Shown: piece after piece, positions 38,927 through 48,246 of the stretch
Layout of the letters: every line of letters begins with the position of its first letter
How positions within the stretch are numbered: position 1 is the stretch's first letter
Source of the DNA: Parasedimentitalea marina
GTDB taxonomy: Bacteria > Pseudomonadota > Alphaproteobacteria > Rhodobacterales > Rhodobacteraceae
Length of the DNA stretch: 64,000 nt
Assembly: GCF_004006175.1 (NCBI RefSeq)
Contig: NZ_CP033219.1
Coordinates: 3,286,001-3,350,000 of the forward strand
Direction of reading: 5' to 3'
Translations under genes and position numbers: made by a program
The notes under the pieces: model-generated
Databases searched by the model: none
What the model saw: only the letters and a program-made list of their open reading frames with translations
What the model was told of the DNA's origin: nothing

Positions 38927-39673
38927 TCACGCGGGTTTTGGCATTGGATTTGACAGGCCTTCCAACACTCGGATGCGGCTACGCGCCTTTACTTTGGTTG
39001 CCAGTCCGCGTGGCTGATGGATTTGCTTACTGACCTCGACCAAAAATACGCCTCCAGCCAAAACCGTTGGCAGCTTGCGCCCCATGTTTTCGATCATCGG
39101 CCCGGACTTCAGCCAAAAGCGCCGCATCGATGGCACCTGATACAGAGCTGCGGCATGGCGTTCGGTGGTGAATTGGTGGGTTCTCAGCTGACTTTCCAGC
39201 TGACCAAGAGTATAAGGTCGCCCATACCCAAACGGCGTCTTGTCTGACCGTGACCACAACCCAGCCCGGTTTGGCACCACAAAGATGGCGCGACCGCCCG
39301 GTCCCAAAACGCGCCAGCATTCCTCTAGAAGTTTGGCCGGATGGTCCGAGGTCTCTAACCCGTGCATGACCAGTAACCGGTCAACGCGGCCTGTATCCAA
39401 CGGCCAGCGTGTTTCTTCGCATAACACAGAGACATTGGGCATGCCGGCCGGCCATTGCATCACTCCCTGCGGCCCTGGCATCAGGGCAATGACCCGACGG
39501 GCCTTGGACAGATAGGGACGCATCAGCGGCGCGGCGAACCCGAACCCTGCCATCGTCTGCCCGGTCGCATCCGGCCACATTTGTAGCAACCGCGCCCTGA
39601 TTGATGCCTGTGCCGCACGCCCAAGGGTGCTGCGGTAATAAAAATTTCTCAAGTCTTGCACATCAAGATGCAT
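38927..39673 (-). CDS. Class I SAM-dependent methyltransferase-like protein
   Basis: A 248-residue protein of the methyltransferase type 11 group. The post-motif [19 protein letters not shown] and the [19 protein letters not shown] segment (motifs II-III) are clear; the glycine-rich SAM motif I is weak ([14 protein letters not shown]), which is usual in this roseobacter group. The substrate is unknown. It diverges from gloB with 62 bp between starts, a gene order common in Rhodobacteraceae, so the two may share a control region. Confidence 0.85.
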   Translation of the reverse strand: MHLDVQDLRNFYYRSTLGRAAQASIRARLLQMWPDATGQTMAGFGFAAPLMRPYLSKARRVIALMPGPQGVMQWPAGMPNVSVLCEETRWPLDTGRVDRLLVMHGLETSDHPAKLLEECWRVLGPGGRAIFVVPNRAGLWSRSDKTPFGYGRPYTLGQLESQLRTHQFTTERHAAALYQVPSMRRFWLKSGPMIENMGRKLPTVLAGGVFLVEVSKQIHQPRGLATKVKARSRIRVLEGLSNPMPKPA

Positions 39674-39735
39674 TGCGGGCGCCCGTCGCTTCAGTCAGTC
39701 TGCTACACAGTTTAACCATGAAAAGGCGAATGACC

Positions 39736-40503
39736 ATGCCTCTTGAGATCATCACTGTCCCCTGCTTGTCAGATAATTACGCCTTTTTGTTGCATGCGCC
39801 TGGCAGCGGCATGACTGCATTGGTCGACGCCCCAGAAGCCGCACCGATCAAGGCCGAACTCGACAAGCGCGGGTGGGGGTTGGATTTCGTGCTGCTGACC
39901 CATCACCATCCAGATCACATCGATGCCGTCGATGAGTTGCGCGAGATTTACAAACCAAGTGTCGTCGGCGCCGAGGCCGATGCGCACCGGTTACCGCAAT
40001 TGGATGTATCCGTGAAGGAAGGCACAGCCTATTCCTTGTTGGGCGAAGATGTACAAGTCATCGAGGTGCCGGGCCACACGGTTGGACATATCGCTTTCTA
40101 CCTGCCAAAATCGAATGCTGTTTTTACCGCTGACAGTTTGATGGCCTTGGGCTGCGGCCGCCTATTCGAAGGCAGCGCCGCCCAGATGTGGCAAAGCCTA
40201 GGCAAGCTAGCCGCACTGCCCGCTGAAACCATGGTTTATTCGGGCCATGAATACACGCAGGCCAACGGCGCCTTTGCGTTAACAATCGAACCTGGCAACT
40301 CCGCGTTGCAGGCTCGCGTCGCTGACATCGCCAAAGCACGCGCAAACGGTGTTGCAACAGTGCCATCGTCGCTATCTTTGGAAATTTCCACAAATCCCTT
40401 CCTTCGGGCTGATCGACACGAAGTGAAGCAGGCGATTGGCATGGAAGGCATTGATTCTGAAGAAGTATTCACTGAAATTCGCAAACGGAAAGATCGCTTT
40501 TGA
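39736..40503 (+). CDS. gloB: Hydroxyacylglutathione hydrolase (glyoxalase II)
   Basis: A 255-residue metallo-beta-lactamase-fold enzyme that hydrolyses S-lactoylglutathione to lactate and glutathione, the second step of methylglyoxal detoxification. Metal ligands are in LTHHHPDHID (near residue 55), VPGHTVGHIAFY, VFTADSLM and VYSGHEYT; the C-terminal NPFLRAD contacts glutathione. The ATG at 39736 is chosen; ATG 39730 (two codons longer) with AAAGG upstream is equally possible. Confidence 0.95.
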   Translation: MPLEIITVPCLSDNYAFLLHAPGSGMTALVDAPEAAPIKAELDKRGWGLDFVLLTHHHPDHIDAVDELREIYKPSVVGAEADAHRLPQLDVSVKEGTAYSLLGEDVQVIEVPGHTVGHIAFYLPKSNAVFTADSLMALGCGRLFEGSAAQMWQSLGKLAALPAETMVYSGHEYTQANGAFALTIEPGNSALQARVADIAKARANGVATVPSSLSLEISTNPFLRADRHEVKQAIGMEGIDSEEVFTEIRKRKDRF

Positions 40504-40683
40504 TGGGGCTTCATGCAGTGAAAAAAGGCACGGTCACACCGAATGTGACCACTATTTTCAAGAAAAGCCTTGAAGCTGCGGCTCTATCAACCAAAATCTA
40601 ACACTATGAGGACATGGTTGGTACTAGGCGAAGATTGGTAAACGAATGGTCTCTCCACCGACCCAAGACAGAGGAGCACGCCC

Positions 40684-43005
40684 GTGCCTTCATTCTCGAG
40701 CACACTAGAAACCGCCATCCATGCCGCGCTTGCGCTGGCAAACGAAAGGCGCCACGAATTCGCAACCCTGGAGCATCTGCTACTGGCCCTGTTGGACGAG
40801 CCTGAGGCCGCCCGTGTGATGCAGGCCTGCAGCGTTGATCTGACGGAACTGCGCAAAACACTGTCGGAATTTGTCGATGAAGATCTGGCCAATCTGGTCA
40901 CTGATATCGATGGATCCGAAGCGGTGCCAACAGCCGCGTTCCAACGGGTGATCCAGCGCGCTGCGATCCATGTTCAAAGCTCTGGTCGCACGGAAGTCAC
41001 CGGCGCCAATGTGCTGGTCGCAATCTTCGCCGAGCGCGAAAGTGATGCGGCGTATTTCCTGCAGGATCAGGACATGACCCGGTATGACGCGGTAAACTAT
41101 ATCGCGCATGGCGTGGCCAAAGATCCCGCCTTTGGCGATCAGCGCCCAGTCACCGGGGCCCATGACCCCGAAGACGAGCCCCAGACCGTCACTGAAGAAG
41201 ACAAAAAGGAAAGCGCACTCGACAAATATTGCGTGGACCTGAATGCCAAGTCACGTGAAGGCGACATTGATCCGCTGATTGGTCGCGACCCAGAGGTCGA
41301 GCGTTGCATCCAGGTGCTCTGCCGTCGCCGCAAGAACAACCCCTTGCTGGTAGGTGATCCTGGTGTCGGCAAAACCGCCATCGCCGAAGGTCTGGCCCGC
41401 AAGATCGTGGCTGGTGAGATCCCCGAAGTCCTGTCCAAAACCACCATTTTCTCGCTCGACATGGGCGCGTTGCTAGCCGGCACCCGCTATCGCGGTGATT
41501 TTGAGGAACGCCTAAAAGCCGTGGTCACCGAACTGGAGGACCATCCGGACGGGGTGTTGTTCATCGACGAGATCCACACTGTGATTGGTGCTGGTGCCAC
41601 TTCGGGTGGGGCTATGGATGCCTCGAACCTGCTGAAGCCTGCGTTGCAGGGCGGCAAATTGCGCACCATGGGGTCGACCACCTACAAAGAATTCCGCCAG
41701 CACTTTGAAAAAGACCGCGCCCTGGCGCGTCGGTTCCAGAAAATCGACGTTGATGAACCCTCGGTTGATGATTCGGTCAAAATCCTGCGCGGTTTGAAAC
41801 CGTACTTCGAAGAGCACCACGGCACCAAATACACTGTCGAAGCGATCAAAACTGCGGTGGAACTGGCCGCGCGCTATATCAATGACCGCAAACTTCCCGA
41901 CAGTGCGATTGACGTGATCGACGAGGCGGGCGCCGCCCAGCATCTGATCATCGAAAGCAAGCGCCGCAAAACCATCGGTGTCAAAGAGATCGAAGCCGTT
42001 GTGGCCAAAATCGCCCGGATCCCGCCGAAAAGCGTTTCCAAGGACGATGCCGAAGTTCTGAAAGATCTGGAAAAGTCACTGAAGCGCGTGGTGTTTGGTC
42101 AGGACGATGCGATCACTGCGCTGTCCTCAGCGATCAAACTGGCCCGTGCCGGTCTGCGCGAACCGGAAAAGCCAATTGGCAACTATCTGTTCACCGGCCC
42201 TACCGGCGTCGGCAAAACCGAAGTGGCAAAACAGCTGTCCGATATGCTGGGACTAGAGCTGCTGCGTTTTGACATGTCTGAATACATGGAGAAACACGCG
42301 GTGTCCCGCCTGATCGGTGCGCCTCCGGGCTATGTGGGATTTGATCAGGGTGGCTTGCTGACCGACGGTGTTGACCAGCATCCACACTGTGTCTTGCTGC
42401 TGGATGAAATCGAAAAGGCGCATCCGGATGTGTTCAACATCTTGTTGCAGGTGATGGATCACGGTGAGTTGACCGATCACAACGGCCGTACGGTCAATTT
42501 CCGCAATGTGATCCTGATCATGACCTCAAACGCCGGTGCCTCTGAAATGGCAAAATCCGCCATTGGCTTTGGCCGTGACCGCCGCGAGGGCGAGGATACA
42601 GCTGCGGTCGAACGCACCTTCACGCCCGAGTTCCGCAACCGTCTGGACGCCGTGATCTCGTTTGGTGCACTTCCCAAAGATGTCATCATGCAGGTGGTCG
42701 AAAAATTCGTTCTCCAGCTGGAGGCGCAGCTGCTGGATCGCAATGTTTCGATCGAGCTGACACGTCCCGCCGCAGAGTGGATCGCCAACAAGGGTTATGA
42801 TGATAAGATGGGGGCCCGACCTTTGGGGCGCGTCATCCAGGAGCACATCAAAAAACCACTGGCCGAGGAACTGTTGTTTGGCAAGCTTGCCAAAGGCGGC
42901 TTGGTCAAGGTTGGTATCAAAGATGGCGCTTTGGATCTTCGGATTGAAGGCCCCGCCAAAGCACGGATTACAGGTGACAAACCACCGTTGCTGACCGCTG
43001 ACTGA
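40684..43005 (+). CDS. clpA: ATP-dependent Clp protease ATP-binding subunit ClpA
   Basis: A 773-residue AAA+ unfoldase that feeds substrates to ClpP. It has the N-terminal Clp repeat domain (residues 1-145; LEHLLLALLDEPEAARVM), AAA1 with Walker A GDPGVGKT at 224-231, AAA2 with GPTGVGKT at 505-512, and a IGFG-type ClpP loop (SAIGFGRDR). GTG start at 40684 with GAGGAG about 8 bp upstream. No clpS is found in the 180 bp before it. Its stop overlaps the next gene's start. Confidence 0.97.
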   Translation: MPSFSSTLETAIHAALALANERRHEFATLEHLLLALLDEPEAARVMQACSVDLTELRKTLSEFVDEDLANLVTDIDGSEAVPTAAFQRVIQRAAIHVQSSGRTEVTGANVLVAIFAERESDAAYFLQDQDMTRYDAVNYIAHGVAKDPAFGDQRPVTGAHDPEDEPQTVTEEDKKESALDKYCVDLNAKSREGDIDPLIGRDPEVERCIQVLCRRRKNNPLLVGDPGVGKTAIAEGLARKIVAGEIPEVLSKTTIFSLDMGALLAGTRYRGDFEERLKAVVTELEDHPDGVLFIDEIHTVIGAGATSGGAMDASNLLKPALQGGKLRTMGSTTYKEFRQHFEKDRALARRFQKIDVDEPSVDDSVKILRGLKPYFEEHHGTKYTVEAIKTAVELAARYINDRKLPDSAIDVIDEAGAAQHLIIESKRRKTIGVKEIEAVVAKIARIPPKSVSKDDAEVLKDLEKSLKRVVFGQDDAITALSSAIKLARAGLREPEKPIGNYLFTGPTGVGKTEVAKQLSDMLGLELLRFDMSEYMEKHAVSRLIGAPPGYVGFDQGGLLTDGVDQHPHCVLLLDEIEKAHPDVFNILLQVMDHGELTDHNGRTVNFRNVILIMTSNAGASEMAKSAIGFGRDRREGEDTAAVERTFTPEFRNRLDAVISFGALPKDVIMQVVEKFVLQLEAQLLDRNVSIELTRPAAEWIANKGYDDKMGARPLGRVIQEHIKKPLAEELLFGKLAKGGLVKVGIKDGALDLRIEGPAKARITGDKPPLLTAD

Positions 43006-43958
43006 TGCAGCGAGCTGCCCTTCTGGCACTAACAGTCACGCTCGTCCCTTCCCTAGGGGCGAGCGATTTTTTATTAGACCTGCCCATTGACTGCACATTG
43101 GGGCAGACCTGTTTCATTCAAAATCACGTCGACCGAGATCCCGGCCCCAGCATGCTTGATTATCAATGCGGCGAACTTGGCTATGACGGCCACAAGGGAA
43201 CTGATTTTCGACTTCCCACGTTAGCCGATATGGCACGCGGCGTGAACGTGCTGGCAGCAGCCGATGGTGTAGTGCGCGGGTTGCGCGACGGGATACCAGA
43301 CGTTGGACCAACCGAAACCACCGCAGGCAAAGAATGCGGCAACGGGGTAGTCCTGCGTCACGCCGACGGTTGGGAAACTCAATATTGCCACATGAAATCC
43401 GGCTCCATCGCTGTGCAGTCGGGACAACAGATTGCGGCGGGTACGGTTTTGGGTCAGGTCGGACTAAGTGGTAAAACCGAGTTTCCGCATTTACACCTTA
43501 GCTTGCGGCGCCACGGCGAAGTGGTCGATCCCTTTGATCTGTCAGCCTTCCCGGCCTGTGACGCCTTGGGGGAAAGCCTCTGGCGGGATGCGCCTGACTA
43601 TCAGGCCGGCGGCCTGTTGGGGGTCGGGTTCAATGTTGCGGTGCCGCAGTATTCTGACGTAAAGGCCGGATCTGCGGACCAAAGTCCCCTACCCGCCGAT
43701 GCAGCAGCACTTGTGTTTTGGCTGCATGCTTTTGGCGGTCACAAAGGGGACGTTGTAACCCTAATTGTCGACGGCCCCGAAGGACGGCTGGTTGACCATC
43801 GCGCAACCTTGCCAAAAGATCAGGCAGAATTCTTCCGAGCGGCAGGAACGCGGTTGAAAACCTCCGCCTGGCCAAACGGAGAGTACACTGGAACCGCAAT
43901 TCTAACCCGCTCTGGCGCCGAAATCAGCCGTTCTGAACACCAGATGCACGTTCGTTAG
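43005..43958 (+). CDS. M23 family (LytM-type) metallopeptidase
   Basis: A 317-residue secreted protein with a short signal peptide (MQRAALLALTVTLVPSLG) and an M23 domain. The zinc ligands lie in GYDGHKGTDFR near residue 62 (HxxxD) and in FPHLHLSLRR near residue 163 (HxH). Such enzymes cut peptidoglycan cross-links; four or more Cys suggest disulfides in the periplasm. A C-terminal 110-residue beta-rich extension of unknown role follows. Its ATG shares one base with the clpA stop, so it is in the same transcript. Confidence 0.9.
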   Translation: MQRAALLALTVTLVPSLGASDFLLDLPIDCTLGQTCFIQNHVDRDPGPSMLDYQCGELGYDGHKGTDFRLPTLADMARGVNVLAAADGVVRGLRDGIPDVGPTETTAGKECGNGVVLRHADGWETQYCHMKSGSIAVQSGQQIAAGTVLGQVGLSGKTEFPHLHLSLRRHGEVVDPFDLSAFPACDALGESLWRDAPDYQAGGLLGVGFNVAVPQYSDVKAGSADQSPLPADAAALVFWLHAFGGHKGDVVTLIVDGPEGRLVDHRATLPKDQAEFFRAAGTRLKTSAWPNGEYTGTAILTRSGAEISRSEHQMHVR

Positions 43959-43964
43959 CCGGGG

Positions 43965-46382
43965 TTACTTCTCAGTAAATTTCAACTCAATCCGGCGGTT
44001 TTGCGCCCGCGCCTGAGGGGTATCAGCCGTGTTGATGGGCTGGTATTCCCCGAAACCGTTGGCCGACAGTCGCCCCGGAGGGATGCCCAGGATCTCGACC
44101 AGGAACCGCACCACTGACAACGCCCTGCCCTGACTAAGCTCCCAGTTATCCGCATATTTGAAATGTCCAATCAGCGGTGTGTCGTCGGTATGACCGTCCA
44201 CCCGGATCACCCAATTGATACTGGGTGGAATGTCGCCCGCAACACTGCGCAGGATACTGGCCACTTTGGCAATCTCGATCTCACCTTCGGGCGACAATTC
44301 AGATCCACCCGGGGGAAACAAAACTTCCGAGGAAAACACAAACCGGTCGCCTTCGATGCGAACACCCTCTTGGTTGCCCAGCACGTCACGCAGGCGGCCA
44401 AAAAATTCTGACCTGTAGCGTTGCAGATCTTCGGCCTGGTTTTCCAGATCAGAGGCCCGGTTCGCCAGTTCAACCGCCTCAGCTTCCAACCGCTTGCGCT
44501 CGGCCTCTTCCAGCAGGCGGCGCTTGCGCTCTTCCGAGGCGGCCCGTGCCAAGGCCGAGTTCAAATCTTTACCCAGGTTTTGCAGCTGCACCTGCTGCGC
44601 CACATCACGGGCCTGACCATCGTCCAGCAGCGCCTGCAAACTGCCCAATTGGTTTCGCAACGCTGAAACCTGCTGATTTAACAACGCGGTCTGGCGCTGT
44701 GCCTCGGTGGATATTTCTTTTTCACTGGCCAAAGTTTCGCGCGCCTGATCTAGCAGGGCTGCCCGTTGCTGTGCCAGTGACAGCTGCTCAGCGGCCCGAC
44801 CTTCGGCATCGGATTGTTGCTCTAATGCGGCCAGCAAACGGCTTTGCAACACCTCCTGATCTGACGCCGCGACCTGTGCCTTTTCCAAAGCTTCCAATGC
44901 GTCCAGCAAACGACTTTCCACCGCAGCGCGCTCTTGCTGAGTTGAGCTTGCAGCGGTGCGCATCGCCGCAAGATCGGCGCGGGCCTGCTCCAGTTGCGAC
45001 GACAGTCCGGCCTCTGCGCTGGCAGCATCAGACTGTAGCTGCGCCAAACGCTGCTGCAATCCGCGTTGTTCGGCATCTGCAGTCGCCTGCAACGCGGCAA
45101 TCTGCGTCTCCAGACGGGCACGGGCCGCTGCATGTTCACTCTGCAAGCGTTGCAATTCAGACTGATAGTCAGACTGGGACTGCACATTGGTGGCGCGTTG
45201 ACTGGCCAGTTCCGCCGCCAGAGCGTCACGGGTTTGCGCTGCTTCGTCCCGCGCCTGCGTCAGTTCAGCGGTCAACCGGTCCCGCGTGGCAGTGCTGTCA
45301 GTGCGGATACGGCCCAGCTCGGCCTCCAGCGCATTGACGCGGGCCTCGGCAGTGGATTGGGTGACCTGCATCTGCGCCAACACCCGGGTCAGACGCTCAG
45401 CCAGTTCATCGCGCTCGCGTGTTTGGGCCCTCGCGGCCTCGATCGCGGTTAGCGCTTCGGCCAGTTTTTCATCCAAGGCCGCCTTGGCTACATTGGCAGC
45501 AGCCAGCAGGGTCAGCGTATCTTCGGCATCTTGCCGCTGTGCTTCAAGCGCCAGTGTCATTGCTGTCAGTTCGCCATCCGCGTTTGCCAATTTTTCGCGT
45601 AGCGCCTCGGCGGCGGCGGCTTCGACCAGACGGGCGGCCTCTTCATCGCTAAGCTGCTGGCGCGCCTCGGCCAGTGCCGCCGCCCGCTCTTCACTCAGCT
45701 GCCGAGAACCAGTCAGCTCGGCATCGCGAACGTCACTTTGTTGTTCGAGCCCAGCAATCATTGCCTCTAGCGCCTCGCGTTTGGCTGCCGCCAGCCGAGC
45801 AGCTTCGACTTGTAAATCAATTTCACCCCGGCTTTGTGCCAGGGCCAGATTCAGCGCCTCTTGTTCCGACAGAAGGTCAGCGCGCGCCAATTCCAACGCC
45901 TCGCGATCAGACTGCAAGGCCGCAATGCTGGCATTTGCCTGATCCCTGTTTGCCAGCAAAGTCGCCACCTGGGCCTCGAATGAGGTGATCTGCGCCGAAG
46001 CATCCGCCAGTTCAGCGGCCTGTTGATCGCGTTGGTTGGTCAGCGAGGCGATCAGCGTCGCCTGCTCGCCCAATTGAATTTGTGTACGATCCAGATCAGT
46101 CTGGGTGTCATTCAAGGTGGCGTTCAACGCACCCAACCGGGCGTCTAGTTGGCTATTGGCACGTTCTTCCAACCCCAGCGCGCTGGCCAAGGCACCCACC
46201 TCGCCTGCTAGCGAGTCCAGCTCACTTTCCTGATTGGAAATGGTGTCGCGCAGCACAAACTGGACAATCATGAAAATCGTAATCAGGAACATCAAGACCA
46301 GTAGCAGACCGGTCATCGCATCAACGAACCCCGGCCAGATCGAGGCCTGGAATCGTTGTCCGGTGCGCCGTGACAAAGCCAT
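43965..46382 (-). CDS. Giant MotB/OmpA-like protein with long coiled coil
   Basis: An 805-residue protein. After a short basic N-terminus, a single membrane helix (about 20-45) begins IWPGFVDAMTGLLLVLMF, with Asp21 in the position of the proton-binding Asp of MotB and ExbD-type partners. Residues about 45-670 are Ala/Glu/Gln/Arg-rich heptad-like sequence, predicted as an extended periplasmic coiled coil. The last 130 residues are an OmpA-type peptidoglycan-binding domain (VDGHTDDTPL, NRRIEL). Flagellar MotB and ZorB are about 250-350 residues, so the insert is the odd part. It is encoded 3 bp after its ExbB/MotA-like partner. Function unknown; it could span the periplasm as a motor-driven tether. 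Confidence 0.8.
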   Translation of the reverse strand: MALSRRTGQRFQASIWPGFVDAMTGLLLVLMFLITIFMIVQFVLRDTISNQESELDSLAGEVGALASALGLEERANSQLDARLGALNATLNDTQTDLDRTQIQLGEQATLIASLTNQRDQQAAELADASAQITSFEAQVATLLANRDQANASIAALQSDREALELARADLLSEQEALNLALAQSRGEIDLQVEAARLAAAKREALEAMIAGLEQQSDVRDAELTGSRQLSEERAAALAEARQQLSDEEAARLVEAAAAEALREKLANADGELTAMTLALEAQRQDAEDTLTLLAAANVAKAALDEKLAEALTAIEAARAQTRERDELAERLTRVLAQMQVTQSTAEARVNALEAELGRIRTDSTATRDRLTAELTQARDEAAQTRDALAAELASQRATNVQSQSDYQSELQRLQSEHAAARARLETQIAALQATADAEQRGLQQRLAQLQSDAASAEAGLSSQLEQARADLAAMRTAASSTQQERAAVESRLLDALEALEKAQVAASDQEVLQSRLLAALEQQSDAEGRAAEQLSLAQQRAALLDQARETLASEKEISTEAQRQTALLNQQVSALRNQLGSLQALLDDGQARDVAQQVQLQNLGKDLNSALARAASEERKRRLLEEAERKRLEAEAVELANRASDLENQAEDLQRYRSEFFGRLRDVLGNQEGVRIEGDRFVFSSEVLFPPGGSELSPEGEIEIAKVASILRSVAGDIPPSINWVIRVDGHTDDTPLIGHFKYADNWELSQGRALSVVRFLVEILGIPPGRLSANGFGEYQPINTADTPQARAQNRRIELKFTEK

Positions 46383-46385
46383 GGA

Positions 46386-47576
46386 TCAGGCCTCGCCGTT
46401 GTCTGGGGCCACCTCGGCACGTGCCCGGCCCCGCGGGCGGGCAAACGTCTTGACCAAGACATCGATGTCTCGCCGCAGCTCTGCCAGGCTTTCCTGACGG
46501 CCGGCCGAGATTTCCTCGAGGATGCGCAGCATCTGTACATCAATCGAGCGCAATCGCATCCGGCTTTCAGCGTCAATGCCAGCATCACTGCCATAGGCGC
46601 GCATCACTTCGGTCAGCGCCTCTTGGCCAATGGCAACCCGCTCTAGCGAGGCGGCAACTGTGTCACTCTGGTCCTGACGATCGTTCATCGCTGAAATACT
46701 GTCGACCAGATGAGTCAGCTTGTGGTTGACCATATCGCGACCCTCGGCAGATTGCACAAACAGCGCCTGCAAAGCATCCATCTGTTCCGCCATGGTATCC
46801 AGCACCTCGGTCACCACTCCGGTTTCACTTGTGCCTTCTTCCCCGGATGAAAAACTAACCCGGGTAAATGTCGACAACCATTCCTCCAGTTCGCGATAAA
46901 ATCGGTTCTGGCCGTGACCTGCGAACAGTTCCAGCAAACCCACGATTAACGAGCCAGCCAACCCCAGCAAGGACGAGGCAAAGGCAACGCCCATGCCACC
47001 CAGTTGGTCTTCAAGCCCGCTCATCAAACGTTTGAACACCGCCAGGCTTTCTTCTCCATCCCGTGGTGACAGGCTGCGAATGGTTTCCACGACAGCCGGA
47101 ACAGTGGTTGCCAGACCGTAGAAGGTACCCAACAGACCAAGGAAAATCAGCAGATTGACGATATAGCGCGTGATCTCGCGTTCTTCGTCAATGCGATTGG
47201 CAACAGTGTCCAGGATCGAACGGGTCGAGGACGAGCCCAGCTGCATCCGCGCTGCCCGCGATTTCAGCATCGTGGCCAGCGGTGCCAATAACGACGGCGC
47301 GCGAACGTCGTCACGGATCTCGCCGGCGGCAAAACGTTCGATCCAGCGCACTGACCCGATGAGCTGAATTACCTGCCAGAAACAGGCCAGAACGCCAAAG
47401 ACAAACACCAACAGGATAAAACCGTTCAGCCAGGGATTGGACTGAAACACAGGCAGAACCCGCGGCAGGGCCACAAAGGCGCCAAACCCTGACAGGCCCA
47501 GCGCGATCAACATCATCATGATTTGACGGACCGGTTGCGAAAATTGCACGCGGGTCTCGCTATGTGGCTGCGCCAT
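46386..47576 (-). CDS. MotA/TolQ/ExbB-like proton channel protein
   Basis: A 396-residue inner-membrane protein with four hydrophobic helices: about 18-40, 48-72, 138-162 (LLIFLGLLGTFYGLATT) and 192-218 (GMGVAFASSLLGLAGSLIVG). The last two match the pore helices of the MotA/TolQ/ExbB family, including the GLLGTFYGL and GMGVAF signature. A cytoplasmic tail of about 175 mostly helical residues follows, recalling ZorA. With the Asp-bearing partner encoded next, it should form an ion-driven complex. No flagellar, Tol or Ton genes are adjacent. First gene of the pair. Confidence 0.87.
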   Translation of the reverse strand: MAQPHSETRVQFSQPVRQIMMMLIALGLSGFGAFVALPRVLPVFQSNPWLNGFILLVFVFGVLACFWQVIQLIGSVRWIERFAAGEIRDDVRAPSLLAPLATMLKSRAARMQLGSSSTRSILDTVANRIDEEREITRYIVNLLIFLGLLGTFYGLATTVPAVVETIRSLSPRDGEESLAVFKRLMSGLEDQLGGMGVAFASSLLGLAGSLIVGLLELFAGHGQNRFYRELEEWLSTFTRVSFSSGEEGTSETGVVTEVLDTMAEQMDALQALFVQSAEGRDMVNHKLTHLVDSISAMNDRQDQSDTVAASLERVAIGQEALTEVMRAYGSDAGIDAESRMRLRSIDVQMLRILEEISAGRQESLAELRRDIDVLVKTFARPRGRARAEVAPDNGEA

Positions 47577-47649
47577 TCGTGGGTGTTCCTGAAATCTATT
47601 CTGCTCTCACTTCAGAGACTACAGATTAATATTCCAAAGCGCCAAGGCT

Positions 47650-48180
47650 TTATGCTGTCAGGGCCTGGACGCGCTGTGTCAGCCAATCGAGATCGGTGTC
47701 TCTCAAGCCGATTTCGGCCAAATGTGCGGCCGTGTTGAACAAATATTCCGGGTTCGGCCCCCTCCCGCCAACGGCTACGGCAATAATCTGAGCCTGTTCT
47801 TCCAGACTTAAGCCGCCACAATACTGTACATGATGTGGGTCGATGACATAGGTGACTGCGGTGACCGTTTCGCCGTTGGCCAGGTCAACCTTCAACTCTC
47901 TCTCTACATAAGCAGAGGAAATCAACTCTCGTTCGCGCAATTCTGCTAGTGTTTGGTCCTCGTGCCCTGTCTCAACGGCCAATGCCAGCCCTGTGCAATG
48001 GGCGCCCTGGATCTCGTCCAATGCCAGAACCAGGCCGGGTGTCTCCTCGCTGCCACGATGATGGATCGAACTCATGCAGAACGAGCGGGCAAAGCCTTGC
48101 AGAGCCGCGACTTCTTGTCGAGCTACAGGAAAGCCGGGATTCCACAGCAAAGATCCATATCCAAAAACCCACATCGTCAT
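47650..48180 (-). CDS. ChaC-like gamma-glutamylcyclotransferase
   Basis: A 176-residue cytoplasmic protein. The substrate-binding FGYGSLLWNPGF at the N-terminus and the catalytic region near GSEETPGLVLALDEIQG are typical of ChaC-type enzymes, which split gamma-glutamyl residues from glutathione to 5-oxoproline. The ATG at 48180 follows AGAGGG; ATG 48174 is an alternative. It diverges from the DUF2125 gene with 66 bp between starts. Confidence 0.87.
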   Translation of the reverse strand: MTMWVFGYGSLLWNPGFPVARQEVAALQGFARSFCMSSIHHRGSEETPGLVLALDEIQGAHCTGLALAVETGHEDQTLAELRERELISSAYVERELKVDLANGETVTAVTYVIDPHHVQYCGGLSLEEQAQIIAVAVGGRGPNPEYLFNTAAHLAEIGLRDTDLDWLTQRVQALTA

Positions 48181-48246
48181 TCCACTGGCCCTCTTTGGTT
48201 TCGCGTCTATAAACAGCAAAAACCAATTGGACAAAAGAGGCTGTTG

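Noticed and set aside
43965-47576. The ExbB/MotA-like and OmpA-like pair as a Zorya phage-defence system.
   Set aside because: No ZorC, ZorD or ZorE-like genes are adjacent, the partner is far larger than ZorB, and the neighbours are core cell-wall and housekeeping genes.
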